From Cladopsammia gracilis (taxonomy: Eukaryota > Cnidaria > Anthozoa > Scleractinia > Dendrophylliidae), in assembly GCA_022457155.1 (NCBI GenBank), contig JAJGOT010000475.1:360001-424000 (forward strand): a DNA stretch of 64,000 bases, in the 5' to 3' direction. The notes below the pieces were generated by a model. That model was not told the origin of the DNA, did not search any database, and saw nothing but the letters and a program-made list of their open reading frames with translations. The translations under genes were made by a program, and so were the position numbers. Below are positions 24,373 through 34,462 of the stretch, in pieces. The first letter of the stretch is position 1. Every line of letters begins with the position of its first letter.

Positions 24373-24945
24373 TTAAACCCAGGGAAACGTAATCTGACTC
24401 ACCTTGACTCTTGCCTCTTGACACAAGTCCGTAGCAATACGAATAGAAATCTGTTTCAATTTTGCCGTCGTTGAAAGATACCTTGGCGTCAAAAAGGGAA
24501 AGACATGGATGAATGGGACGTTGTAAATCATGGACAGTGGATGGAGACTGGATAAGAGATGAAATCGTGTTATGTTTGTGTCCATATCATATGAAAATAT
24601 CGTCAATGAAACGCCACCAAGTCAGGGATTTCGTTTGAGGCCGGAGGCCGGACGAAATGTCCGGTCGTTTGACATGTAAAGTCCGGTATTTTCACACGAA
24701 ATAACTATTTTTTCAAGTGTAAATAAATCGCCCAAGTCCGTTTGTTCCACCAATGAATCCGGCACTTTAAAATGTTACCGAAAACCCTGCCAAGTATGTG
24801 GCTGATGTGGTGCACGTGTGAGTGCGTCCGTCTCAAACTTCGCGAGGAATAGATTAGCGTCTGATGGTGCCATGCGTGTATCCATAGCTGTGCCGTGTTT
24901 TTGGTGGTAGTTATTATTAAATTGAAAAACGTTTTTTATATAGCT
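24373..24945 (-). mobile_element. Penelope-like element: reverse transcriptase fragment
   Basis: The minus strand reads KHGTAMDTRMAPSDANLFLA, then HTWWRFIDDIFSYD once the nested element at 24623-24789 is skipped, then, after a frameshift, FDAKVSFNDGKIETDFYS. GTAMGTRMAPSYANLF and IDDIF are the palm motifs of Penelope-like reverse transcriptases; the metal-binding Asp pair is present here. The copy is truncated and frameshifted. At its right it joins a different LINE at about 24945. Confidence 0.8.
24623..24789. mobile_element. hAT-like MITE, 167 bp, inside the Penelope reverse transcriptase
   Basis: Ends are CAGGGATTTCG and CGAAAACCCTG. CCAAGT flanks both sides (24617-24622 and 24790-24795). 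Removing the element and one CCAAGT restores the Penelope frame across HTW|WRFIDDIF, which proves the insertion and the 6 bp duplication. The interior has CCGGAGGCCGGAC and related CCGG words. Same end type and same duplication length as the element at 12810. Confidence 0.9.
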
Positions 24946-25240
24946 CATCAATCTGTTGTAGATTATTTTCTCAAATACTCTATTGAAATTTGACAGTAAA
25001 GAGATAGGTCTGTAGTTGTTTGCGTCCGTATCATCACCACTTTTAAATACTGGCGTAATTTTAGCAATTTTGAGCTTTGATGGATAAGTCCCTAATCTGA
25101 TAGATGTATTAAGTATCTCTGTGAGAACAGGAGCTATGACGGCACTTGAACATTTCAGTAATTTGATAGGTGAGGAGTATAAGCCATAGGATTTATCATT
25201 TGGTACAAGTAACAAATCAATCAACTCTTTCATTATTATA
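24945..25240 (-). mobile_element. Jockey/CR1-like LINE reverse transcriptase fragment
   Basis: The minus-strand frame reads YGLYSSPIKLLKCSSAVIAP, then ITPVFKSGDDTDANNYRPIS, then LLSNFNRVFEKIIYNRLMSYI. The blocks IxPVFKSGD...NYRPISLL....K..E..IYNRL are the N-terminal fingers of non-LTR reverse transcriptases. The palm with the catalytic aspartates is absent; the frame runs instead into Penelope sequence. Part of the upstream border (25210-25262) recurs at about 36887-36935, which shows it is a repeat. Confidence 0.85.
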
Positions 25241-25254
25241 CTAAGTATACATTG

Positions 25255-25440
25255 TAGTTGTTGTTTCTTGTTGAATAAATTGTTTGTTGTTGTTTTGTTT
25301 GTTGTTGTTAAAATTGTTTGTTTGTTTGTTGTTGTTTTTGTTTGTTTGTTGTTGTTTTTTTGTTTGTTTGTTTTGTTTGTTGTTTGTTGTTGTTTGTTGT
25401 TGTTTTTTGTTGTTTGTTTTGTTGTTGTTTGTTGTTGAAA
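25255..25440. repeat. (GTT)n/(GTTT)n microsatellite
   Basis: Almost 190 bp of GTTG, GTTT and TTGTT units. Read on either strand it gives low-complexity peptides of Lys/Asn/Thr/Gln or of Phe/Val/Cys, which are not genes. The same flank followed by a shorter (GTT)n occurs at about 36887-36950. Confidence 0.95.
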
Positions 25441-25763
25441 AATGTTCATGACAAGGATGATTCTCAGCTGATAAGAGTCACCGTGCCTTTGCACGGTGGG
25501 GCCAAATTAACGGCCCCAAATTGGGTTATTAAGGGGCTGATACACTAAGTTTCCTTCCTTCGCACATTCACCAAACTTTGGACATTCACTTGGATTGCTG
25601 TCCAAAACATGTCAATTGTAAAAAAATGTCGAAATGTTAAATTGTGACGTCATATTTGATTTGATTTTAGAAGAACAAAGTGAATTCCATAAATCTTTAT
25701 ATAGTTTGCAACAACCTATTAGTGCCGACGAACTAGAAGATGATGTGTTTTTCAATCTCAAAA

Positions 25764-25767
<4 letters not shown>

Positions 25768-25796
<29 letters not shown>

Positions 25797-25812
25797 ATTA
25801 CTTACTAACTTA

Positions 25813-25848
<36 letters not shown>

Positions 25849-25849
25849 G
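25768..25849. repeat. (CTTA)n microsatellite; tail of the minus-strand LINE
   Basis: About 18 CTTA units, read (TAAG)n on the minus strand, start directly where the RTE-like ORF ends at 25850. RTE-type LINEs often end in a short microsatellite instead of poly(A), so this is best read as that element's 3' tail. Confidence 0.85.
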
Positions 25850-27800
25850 TCCTCTTCGTCCCGGGCGGGACATAAGGCGCAAACGATCTGCTTCCATCCT
25901 TCGCCGCATGCTGTGCCTCGCCCCATGTCAAGCCCATCTCCTTCGGCTCAGCCAGCACAGTACATCTCCAGGTTGTCTTGGGCCGCCCTTGCCTCCTTTT
26001 TCCAGGTGGTGTCCATCTAAAGGCAATCTTGGGGATACGGTCCTGGTCCATCCTGAGGACATGTCCAAGCCATCGGATCCGGCGGCGTTTGATCTTAAGT
26101 ACCACACTCTGCCCATTGTTTTCTTGTAGAGTTATTCGTTTGAGAGCTTGTTGGGCCAGAAAATGCGACATGTTCTCCTGAGACAGCCGTTGTGGAAGGC
26201 CTTGATCCTGTTCATGTCGCTCTTTACCACTTGCCAGCACTCGGCGCCATACAGCAGAACTGGCTTGACAATACTGTTATATAGAGTCTTAGCTTCGTTC
26301 CAAAGCTGTAATGCTTCGATTTCCAAACAGGCTGGAGTCGTGCAAAAGCATCGCGAGCTTTTCCAAGCCTTTTTCGCTTGATGTCTTTCTGTGCTGCATT
26401 GTCGGCCTTCGCGACGAGGCTACCCAGGTAGGTGAATTCCTCAACGAAGTCATGTAGTTCACCATGCATCTGGAGTGGCATTGATGCACATTACCTGGGT
26501 CTTGGAGGTGTCAAAGTTCAAGCCTGTCTGCTTGACAAACCTGTTGAGCCTGTCGGTCTTCTCCTGTAGGTGACAAAGGTTTGTTGAAAGAGCAGCAAGG
26601 TCATCCATAAAGTCAAGATCTTCGAGTTGGGAAAAGAGTGTCCACTGAATGTCCCGGGGTCTGTCAACCGTTGTTCTACGCATGATAAAGTCAATGGTAA
26701 GCAGGAAGAGGATGGGTGAGATGATACATCCCTGTCGTACCTCTGATCTCACAGAGAATCATTCTGACAAGTTGTCATAAAAGATGACACTGCAGTCGAA
26801 CTGCTGGTAGGACAAACCCATGAGTGCGACCATCTTTGGAGAGACTCCATATGATCGCAAGAGCGTCCATAGGGTGTCGCGGTGCACGCTGTCAAACGCT
26901 TTCCGGAAGTCAATCAAGTTGGTGTAGAAAGAGGTGTTCCACTCGATGTACTGCTCGATGATGTTTCTGATTTATGCATCCCCGGCCTCTTCTGAATCCT
27001 GCCTGTTCCTGTATCAGTTTAGTGTCAATGACTGTGTCGATTCTGGCAAGAGGAATCCTGTAGAAAACCTTGGATGGAATTGACAGCAGTGTGATGCCCC
27101 AATTTTGGAGGTCGCCCTTCTTGGAAATCTTGACAATTAGGCTTTTAGTCCAGTCATCCGGTATTGCGTCTGTCTTCCAGATGTCTCTGAAGAGGTTCGT
27201 GAGAAGCTTGGTCAGCTTTCAGCATTTCAGCATAGATGGAATCAATGCCTGTGGCTTTCCCATTCTTGTTGGCTTTGATGGTACGCCTGACTTCTACTTC
27301 AGTACGTTGGGGACAAATGTTGATGTTGAGAACATCTTCGGATGGTGAAGGGTCAGCAGGATCATCTGGTTCTGGGCGGTTAAGTACCTCACAAAAGTGT
27401 TGCACCCATCTTGCTGCCTGTTCGCGCTCTGTTTTGAGGTTGTTATCGTCCTTGTCTTTGACAGGGGCAGACTGGCTGGTGTTCTTGCCACAAAGTCGCT
27501 TCGTGATCTTGTAAACAGCACTCATCTCACCTCTTGCAGCAGCACGCTCAGCTTCACCTGCTAACTCCTCAGCAAAAGCTCTTTTGTCATCCGGGCGCTC
27601 TTCTTCACCTCTTTGTCCTTCATCTTGTAGGCTTTTTGAACCTGCTCTTGGAGCCTGAGTGACTTTCAGTTGTTTCCTTTCTTCTATCTTTTGCCAAGTA
27701 CCAGGTGTTATCCATTCCTTGTTCTTTTTCTGTCTGCAGCCTGAGACATTCCTCAATAACTCAATAACATCCCTACTTAATCCGACCACGAACAAGCTTT
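25850..27800 (-). mobile_element. RTE-like LINE, 5'-truncated ORF2 with reverse transcriptase
   Basis: Minus strand, from right to left: a linker with KKNKEWITPGTWQKIEERK and TEVEVRRTIKANKNGKATGI, then degraded palm motif A (FDSVHRDT-like words at about 26880-26900), then MRSEVRQGCIISPILFLLTI (motif B) and LEDLDFMDDLAALSTNLCHL (motif C, FxDD intact), then RRRIRWLGHVLRMDQDRIPK and GKRRQGRPKTTWRCTVLAE (the usual C-terminal block of RTE-like elements). Frameshifts separate these pieces. The endonuclease domain is lacking because the element stops at about 27800, next to a plus-strand LINE. The (TAAG)n tail follows at 25849. Dead copy, family assignment fairly firm. Confidence 0.85.
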
Positions 27801-27804
27801 ATGT

Positions 27805-30800
27805 GTAGGTTTGATTACGTACAGAAAATGAAGCGTTAAAGGCACTGGAAGAATTTGCTGCAGCCAAAACTCCCGGTACCGATGGTCTGTCAACTGAATT
27901 TGTAAACTTCTGGCCAGAGCTAAAAACTTTTATTGATAGTAGTTCTAATTACGCGTTCCTAAATGGCTCCTTGTCGATATCCCAAAGACGAGGAATAGTT
28001 TCTCTTATTCCAAAAACAAGAACAAAAATAAAACCATTTTCGAAAATCTCAGACCAATATCTCTCTTAAACGCCGATCAAAATCCTCACCAAACTTTGGC
28101 AAATCGCTTAGAAAATGTATTACCTAAAATAATAAACCCCGTAGAAAAGGTATTACCTAAAATAATAAACCCCGACCAAACCGGATATGTAAAAGGGCGA
28201 TACATTGGACAAAATATTAGATGGATACAAGATCTGATGTTTTATATGGAAAAAGAAAATTGCCCTGTAATTGCGGTCTTTGTGGATTTTCGAAAAATAA
28301 ACTTTTGACACCATCAAGTGGAATTATTTGGAGAAAGCTCTCAAGCTCTTCAACTTTGGGCCAAATTTTCTACAATGTTTTAAGACTCTCTATACCAACA
28401 TTTCCAGCTGCGTTCTAAACAATGGCCACGTTTTCACTTCTTTAGTTAGACAAGGCTATCCATTTCCCGGGGGGACTCCCATATAAAAATGACGGAGGAT
28501 TGGTACCGCTTAGGGGTACTAAAATCTAAAATGACCACCGTTAGAATTATCGCGGTACCTTTAAGGGTATTGAGCCGAAAAAAAACAGAATATGACATGT
28601 GTTGTTTTAGAATTGGTACCTCTTAGGGGTAAAAATTATTTTGAGCCACGCCCATCAAACGAGATTTTGGGACCTTTTCAGGTGTTTTCGAAAGTTTCTG
28701 ACGAGCAGCCGCGTCATTTATATATGTGAGTTTCCCATCGGGGTCCATTATCGGGCCTTCTTTTTGTCATCGGTCTTGATCTATTCGCAAGAGCTGTTAA
28801 AATTCTCGATAGGAAACAACGAAATAAAAATGACTATGTACGCAGATGGTACCACAGCGTTTCTTAGAGGTACCATGTCCATTTCTTGTTTAATAGAACT
28901 GCTAAATCAATTTAAAGCTGTTTCCGGCCTGGAAGTCAACACTTCCAAACTGAAGTTATGTGGCTTGGAAAGTGGAAAAACAGACGAGACACCCCTTTTA
29001 ATTTCAGTTGGCCCGTCGATCCGATTTGTGCCCTAGGCGTTTTATTTTCGTACGACACCAAGCTCAATTTTGACGAAAAGTTACGAAATATGGAAAACAT
29101 TTTAAATATTTGGAAAAATGGAAAACTAACCTTGATTAGCAGAATTAACATAATCAAAACTCTAGTCTTATCCAAATTAATTTTCAATAGTTCAAACCTC
29201 AATTTACCCAACCACTTGTCTGATTCAATCAAAAACATGATTTTTGATTTTATTTGGGAAGGTAAACCCCCCCCCCCCCCAAATTAAAAAAAATAATAAT
29301 TAGACAAAAAAGTAACGGTGGCCTAAAAATGATCGACTTTGAATGGAAATAGCTGGAAATCGCTCTCAAAATTGCCTGGATCAATAGAATACGTCAAAAC
29401 CCTACTCCTTTTGAGGTATGTCCAGAAACGACGCTAATGAGATCCATGCTCTTTATGATAAACATCATGAAGTGTCCCTTAGACCTAATTCTCACCTAAA
29501 CACAAGCAACTCTGTCAAACATGAAATCATATGGAAATTACAAATAATTGTGTGTAATAAGAAGTGCCCAAGGTCTGAGTTACGTGCATTTCTGGACATA
29601 AGTGGTCCTCTTGCAAGATATTCTCCTTGAACACAGTTCAGACAAAAAGGTGGCCTTTGTTTCTTACTAAACTGCAAATATGATTTAAAGTTACTTTACT
29701 TACATAACGTATTACCCTTCTATCATGCGATGATAAAGTATTGGCAGGAAAACAAACCCCTAATTTCTGAAGATAATACATACAACCATGCCCACAGAAC
29801 GAAATTATCTGGAACAATAAGACATTCTAATAAACAAACGCATGATTTATTTATGATTTATGATTTGCTAGATGCAGATCTTAGTTTCTTATCGCATGAC
29901 AAATTTCAACGAATATTTCATCTATTAAAGTACCGTTTACAACCTACTACGTTTAATAAACGCCATCCCACCAAACTGGAGATTAAATTATCACTGGATA
30001 ATTAAATCTACAGAAAATCCAATTGAAAATGAAAACGAGTCGCAAGAACCCCCTTCACCAAAAAAATATTACCACCCGTTCTGTTTATGCAGCAATTATA
30101 GATCATTATTGTCGACGCCCATCTGCTGAACCAAAAATATTACGATATGGTTTCTCTAAAGAAACCCTAAATAGTGTCTACAACCTCCCTTTCGTAACCA
30201 CGCTCGAAACTAAGCTACACATTTACCAATATAGAATTATCCACAATATACTTCCAACTAAATGTTCCTTTATCGCATGAAACTATGTGATTCTGAAACT
30301 TGTCCGTTGTGTCAAACGCATCCACAAAAACTACCTCATGTATTTTCGATGTTCTGTAATTTCCAATTTTTGGATTGAATCCCAGAACTGGTTGTTCGAA
30401 AAGTGCTAAAAGACAATAACTCTTCACTGAATGCAACATCCTTTACGGTTGGCATGATAGCGCAAAAAAATCTAAAAATATTTTAAATTACACTACCCTT
30501 AAGCTTATAGCCAAGTATTTTATTTTCTGCACTATACCCGGCCAAGACTTTGACGACTTTCCTAATTTTCTAAAAAAAAACAAATTAGATACCCTAAAAC
30601 AAATTGCTTTGAAAAACATGACCCTTGACAATTTTAGCAGAAACTAGTGGAAAGATTTTATTTAAGCTCATTTCCTTTCTTATTTTCTTTCCTTGTTTCT
30701 TCTTTACTTTTTCTTTTCAATCAGCCTTTCCTTTTGTACTCTTTTTACATGCCTTTTTGTAATCTATTGTATTTTATTTATTTACATCCTTGTTAAGTGT

Positions 30801-30905
30801 AAACATAAACATTACTGTACACATAATTTTAAAGCATTGTATTTTTTTTGGTAAGTGTTATGTTGTATTATTAATAACGTAAATTAATAATTAAAAAAAG
30901 AAAAA
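27805..30905 (+). mobile_element. L1/Tx1-like LINE, ORF2 remnant with A-rich tail
   Basis: Plus-strand blocks in order: ALEEFAAAKTPGTDGLSTEF, SISQRRGIVSLIPKTR, NPDQTGYVKGRYIGQNIRWI, CPVIAVFVDFRKINF, SLVRQGYP, then (after the MITE at 28465-28743) PLSGLLFVIGLDLFARAVKI, IKMTMYADGTTAFL, SGLEVNTSKLKLC, and further ICALGVLFSYDTKLNFDEKL and MIFDFIWEGK. These are the motifs of an L1/Tx1-type reverse transcriptase and its C-terminal region, continuing with lower quality to about 30650 and an A-rich tail near 30890. The catalytic YADD is YADG (28839-28850) and many frameshifts are present. Around 29415-29630 the LINE sequence seems interrupted by foreign DNA. Confidence 0.85.
28465..28743. mobile_element. 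MITE, 279 bp, inside the L1-like reverse transcriptase
   Basis: Ends CCCGGGGGGACTCCCATATA and its diverged mirror near 28720-28743. TCCATT flanks it at 28459-28464 and 28744-28749. Deleting the element and one TCCATT gives an uninterrupted RQGYPLSGLLF, the expected reverse-transcriptase motif B. It is the complete sister copy of the split MITE at 20167-21999, in reverse orientation. Confidence 0.9.
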
Positions 30906-31380
30906 GAGAAAAGTTGGAGTTAAACACTTTTAATTAAGAGTATACTATGATCTCATAAAACGTGACGTCATAGTTTGATATCTCCTGTATCTTGACATCA
31001 AAATAACTTGGCTGATGTCCTCTGTTCACTTGCAAAGTTTGGAGACGAAATGCTCAATACATTTAAAGTTATGCTAAAATAACCAGAAATACCCACTCCT
31101 TAATAATACATGGGGTGGTTTGGTCCCACCGTGATGGTGGAGGTATAGAGCGACGGGTATTAAGGTAGTGACGACAAGCATCGATACCTTCGTTATGCGG
31201 AATAAGTTAGTATAGCAGAGTGACGAAACATCAAGGGTAACAAGAATGGCGTTGCTAGGTATTATTTAAAGCGTCCAAGTTGGTCAAGTTTGCCGAGAAA
31301 GTGTGTGTTGTCTTTGATGAAAGATGCTGTGTGGTGTTAAAGTGTCTATGAAATGTAATTTATTTTTTGATGTCTCGAAA
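30906..31380. other. Spacer between LINE and Penelope piece
   Basis: No gene or convincing repeat border. It may contain degraded downstream parts of the minus-strand Penelope element at 31384-32250. Confidence 0.3.
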
Positions 31381-31383
31381 GTG

Positions 31384-32250
31384 TCACCTTTTTAGACCTT
31401 GGAATAAAAGGTTTAAAGTGCTAGAGACGATGCGAAACGCTTTTTTTATGGTCTCAACTGGTTCGGTTGTTGGCGCTAAAAAGTGGCTCCAATTTGTGCG
31501 TTCAGTGAATTTTGGGTAAAATGTAAAAACGTCCTGCTTTGGGGCCATTCTGTATGAAAAATCGTTCAGTCTGGTCGTTGTTGATATTATCTTTGAGCAT
31601 GCGTTGGACGTAGACTCGTACACGTGTTTGGATGTCACTAGTGACGTCAGTGTTAAGCGGTTTGTAGCATTCGTTGATGTACCAGTTACGGTCCATGATC
31701 ACCGTGCCGGATCCGGGGGGGGGGGTACTCCCTATAATGGGCTATACGGGGATGCTCCGCCCGAAAGGGGTACCCTTTTGAGGCTGGAGGTATATGAAAG
31801 GGTCGGGATTTCATGAGTTGAAGTATGTGAAAGGGTAGGAATTTCACGAAGAATAGGAAATGGAAGCAAAAACACGAGTTGAAGCATAAAAAAGGGTAGG
31901 GAAAACTGCCATTTAAGTATTATAAAAAGGGCCTTTCAAAATATATCAAACAGATGCACGTAAAGGCTATATGAAAGGGGTACCATTTTCAATGAAAGGT
32001 ATATGAAAGGGGTACCATTTTCAATGAAAGGTATATGAAAGGGGTACCTTTTCTGTCAAAAACGGTATGTGAAAGGGTAAGGGTTTGGACCTCGGGGCGG
32101 AGCATCCCCGTGCAAAACTTTGTTGAGTACTCCCCCCCCCCCGGGTGCCGGATCCTTTGTCGGCGCCTTTAATGATTATGTCAGTACGTCTGCTAAGTTG
32201 TTCGAGAGCGTGTCGTTCGTGTGCTGTAAGGTTGTCATACATGTACGGGT
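31384..32250 (-). mobile_element. Penelope-like element: N-terminal reverse transcriptase fragment, interrupted
   Basis: Right of the nested element the minus strand encodes LTAHERHALEQLSRRTDIII and KGADKGSG; left of it VIMDRNWYINECYKPLN, later GPKAGRFYILPKIH. Penelope-like elements have exactly this order: LT..E..AL..L..R.DI.I..ADKG, then V.MDR..Y..EC, then Y.LPKIHK. A frameshift follows LPKIH. The copy contains no palm core and is inactive. Confidence 0.85.
31715..32144. mobile_element. TIR element, 430 bp, inside the Penelope fragment (11 bp target duplication)
   Basis: Both ends are poly-G/poly-C tracts followed by TACTC and, a little inward, ACGGGGATGCTCCGCCC in inverted orientation. 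GTGCCGGATCC occurs directly outside each end (31704-31714 and 32145-32155). Removing the insert restores the Penelope reading KGADKGSG|TVIMDRNWY. The interior contains a 30-odd bp tandem repeat, GGTATATGAAAGGGGTACC, at about 31965-32060. No transposase. Confidence 0.9.
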
Positions 32251-32371
32251 CTTTGTGAAATGATTTTGGATTAAAAGGGGGATTTAACGGTTAGCCTACT
32301 TTCGTTCGTAGTCCCAGAGCCCTCTTAGCCACGAGGACCGCTGGGGACGAGAGATGCAGTCAGCCATGGTT

Positions 32372-32549
32372 TAGCCTGCACAACAGGCGTTATTGGGGCT
32401 TGCGGGGTTTGGGTCGCGAGCGTGTAGCGCGAGACACGAGCGCGAAGCGAGAGACACGTACGGGGAGGGAAAAGAAAATTTCCCTCCCCGTGCATGTCTC
32501 GCGGTCAAAACCCGCTTGAGCGCCCTAATAACGCTTGTTATGCAGGCTA
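32372..32549. mobile_element. MITE, 178 bp, TAGCCTGC ends, 9 bp target duplication
   Basis: TAGCCTGCACAACAGGCGTT at the left is mirrored by AACGCTTGTTATGCAGGCTA at the right, and GGGGCTTGCGGGTTT-like sequence pairs with AAACCCGCTTGAGCGCCC. GCCATGGTT flanks both ends (32363-32371, 32550-32558). The centre is a GGGGAGGGAAA/TTTCCCTCCCC hairpin. The 9 bp duplication would fit a Mutator-like origin, but this is inference from length alone. Confidence 0.9.
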
Positions 32550-32559
32550 GCCATGGTTG

Positions 32560-34100
32560 GACTGAAAACGGCTACCGGCAAACTAATGGCCTGCACTGCC
32601 CCACCCAAAATTTTGAAGATTACATCTCCCCCCTGGGTCAGAAACCTTAAGAAAACAATGCGTATGTGGTGCGCTCCGATTGGTGCTGTTGTGTTTCTTG
32701 CCCTAGTCCTCTAAGAGGCCCAGATAATACCCCATCCCCTCCCTCCTCCCCTGACAGGTGATGATCTGCCAACCTGCTGATGAACGAGACCATCTGAACA
32801 GTGTGGAAGGAACACCTGAGTACAAAAGTCACGAAAACTCAAACAAACAATCATGCAAATTGTTAATATAACATTTGTTACGGGTGACGTGGCAGGTGAA
32901 ATTTAAAAGCAGACGGTACGTTGAAAACTCAGACAAAACATTAAATAATTAAACAATAAATAATTTACTTTGTTATGTTCTCTATTGAATAAATTATCGC
33001 ATTGTTTCAAGCTTAAATAATTTTCCTGTTTCTACGATGCGTTTTGTCAAGTAAATGTGCCCTCCATTGTGATCTAACTATGAACAGGAGCCATAATCGG
33101 GGATTATGGCTATATAATGGCTACCGGTATATATACCCCGATTATGGCTCTTACCGATTTCTGTGTGAAAAACAATGCGCGCGCGAACTCGAGTTGGGGA
33201 GGGGTGGGAGGGGAGGGAGCGGGGGTATTTGGCTTCGTGTTCGACTGCTCACTGGTACACGATCAACCGCTCCCTTGAAATAAACGTCATTCACTACAAC
33301 TAACGGTTTGATCAGTCATGATCACTCATTAGCAAGTAAAACCAAATAAATACAGAACTGAACTTTTCTCCTCTCCCCTCCTCCCCTCGATCGCCAGATC
33401 ACCGATCGCCTTGTTATCCACTGTGTAACGCAGTGCGCGCGCGCGCATAGACCAAGTGTACATTGCATACAGTTGATGATTAATGGTTGCAGTGACCCGG
33501 ATCTTGCAACACCGTTTCCTACAACGTCTGGAGAATCATTTCACAGCTGTTTGGCTAGCTTGGGAAAGAAAACTTCTGTTTAGTTAAATCCTTGATCACA
33601 CTGAGATCGGGAAGAAACTTTACAGAGCGCTGTTAGTGTTATTGTTATCTCAAGAATTCGGATATTCACTGCTTAAACCAGGTAACAATGTAGATCGATT
33701 TCTCTTATCTCTTCGTCATATTTAATAATAATTCCAGGTTAAATGTTGAGGTTATCAGATACTATTAAGCTTATTTATTACACCTTAACTCGTACTGTAA
33801 ACGAAAGGGTGAGGTTACTAAATATGTGCTGATCAAATCGAACCCTTAACATCCCCCGGGCATTTTGTTTTGAAATTTGGCTTGTTCAAATCTGTATTTA
33901 AGTGTCGTCAAATTCAAACTCGTGTTAAAATGCCCCATTCAAAGCACATATCAGGCGATCACCCCCCCCCCCCCCTCCTACATCCCATTTTACACAGCAT
34001 ATCTTTTTTATTTATTTAATTTAAGTTAAAACCACTGAAAAACATACTACTTACAATGGTATTACTAAAATTAGTACTAAACTAGAAATATGGTTTCACA
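32560..34100. other. Upstream region of the amidase gene
   Basis: No coding exon recognised. At 33088-33151 AGCCATAATCGGGG and its mirror CCCCGATTATGGCT form a short inverted repeat, and 33438-33448 is a (GC)n run. A donor-like CAG|GTAACA ends at 33681; the stretch before it could be a non-coding first exon of the plus-strand gene, since the coding exon at 35141 begins at a splice acceptor. This is a guess without transcript data. Confidence 0.3.
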
Positions 34101-34112
34101 TAACCCCGCAAA

Positions 34113-34215
34113 GCTTGGGGGAGGGTGCACCGCAAGATTTTAGCGAAGAGGGAGGGAGAGATGGAATCTCTGGTTTAACTGGAGAGGTTGGGTTACATGG
34201 CCACAATGGTCCTAT
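34113..34215. repeat. Dispersed repeat (copy 2), empty of the MITE
   Basis: GGGGGAGGGTGCACCGCAAG through GGAGAGGTTGGGTTACATGG and CCACAATGG matches 22432-22735 without the 181 bp MITE found there. The pair shows the site before insertion. Confidence 0.75.
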
Positions 34216-34462
34216 TCTCATTCCCAGTTGCTCGTCACACTGGATGACGTCAATTGCAGCTTTGTGGCTTTCTTTGTGGCTTTCATTTTCTGGTTGTACT
34301 CTCACCAAGGATCATTCTAGTGCACTACAAACCCTGGCATACCAACTGAAGTGATAAAACATGTTGCACTTGGATGATCGATGATAGTTTTTGGGATCAT
34401 CCTCCAACATTCCATTTGGAAGGCCTTAAAATACAATGGGGATTTGGAAAGTGTAGGGGACT

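Noticed and set aside
25318..25548. Frame rich in Phe/Val/Cys, and the Lys/Asn/Gln/Thr frame on the other strand
   Set aside because: Translation of the (GTT)n/(GTTT)n microsatellite.
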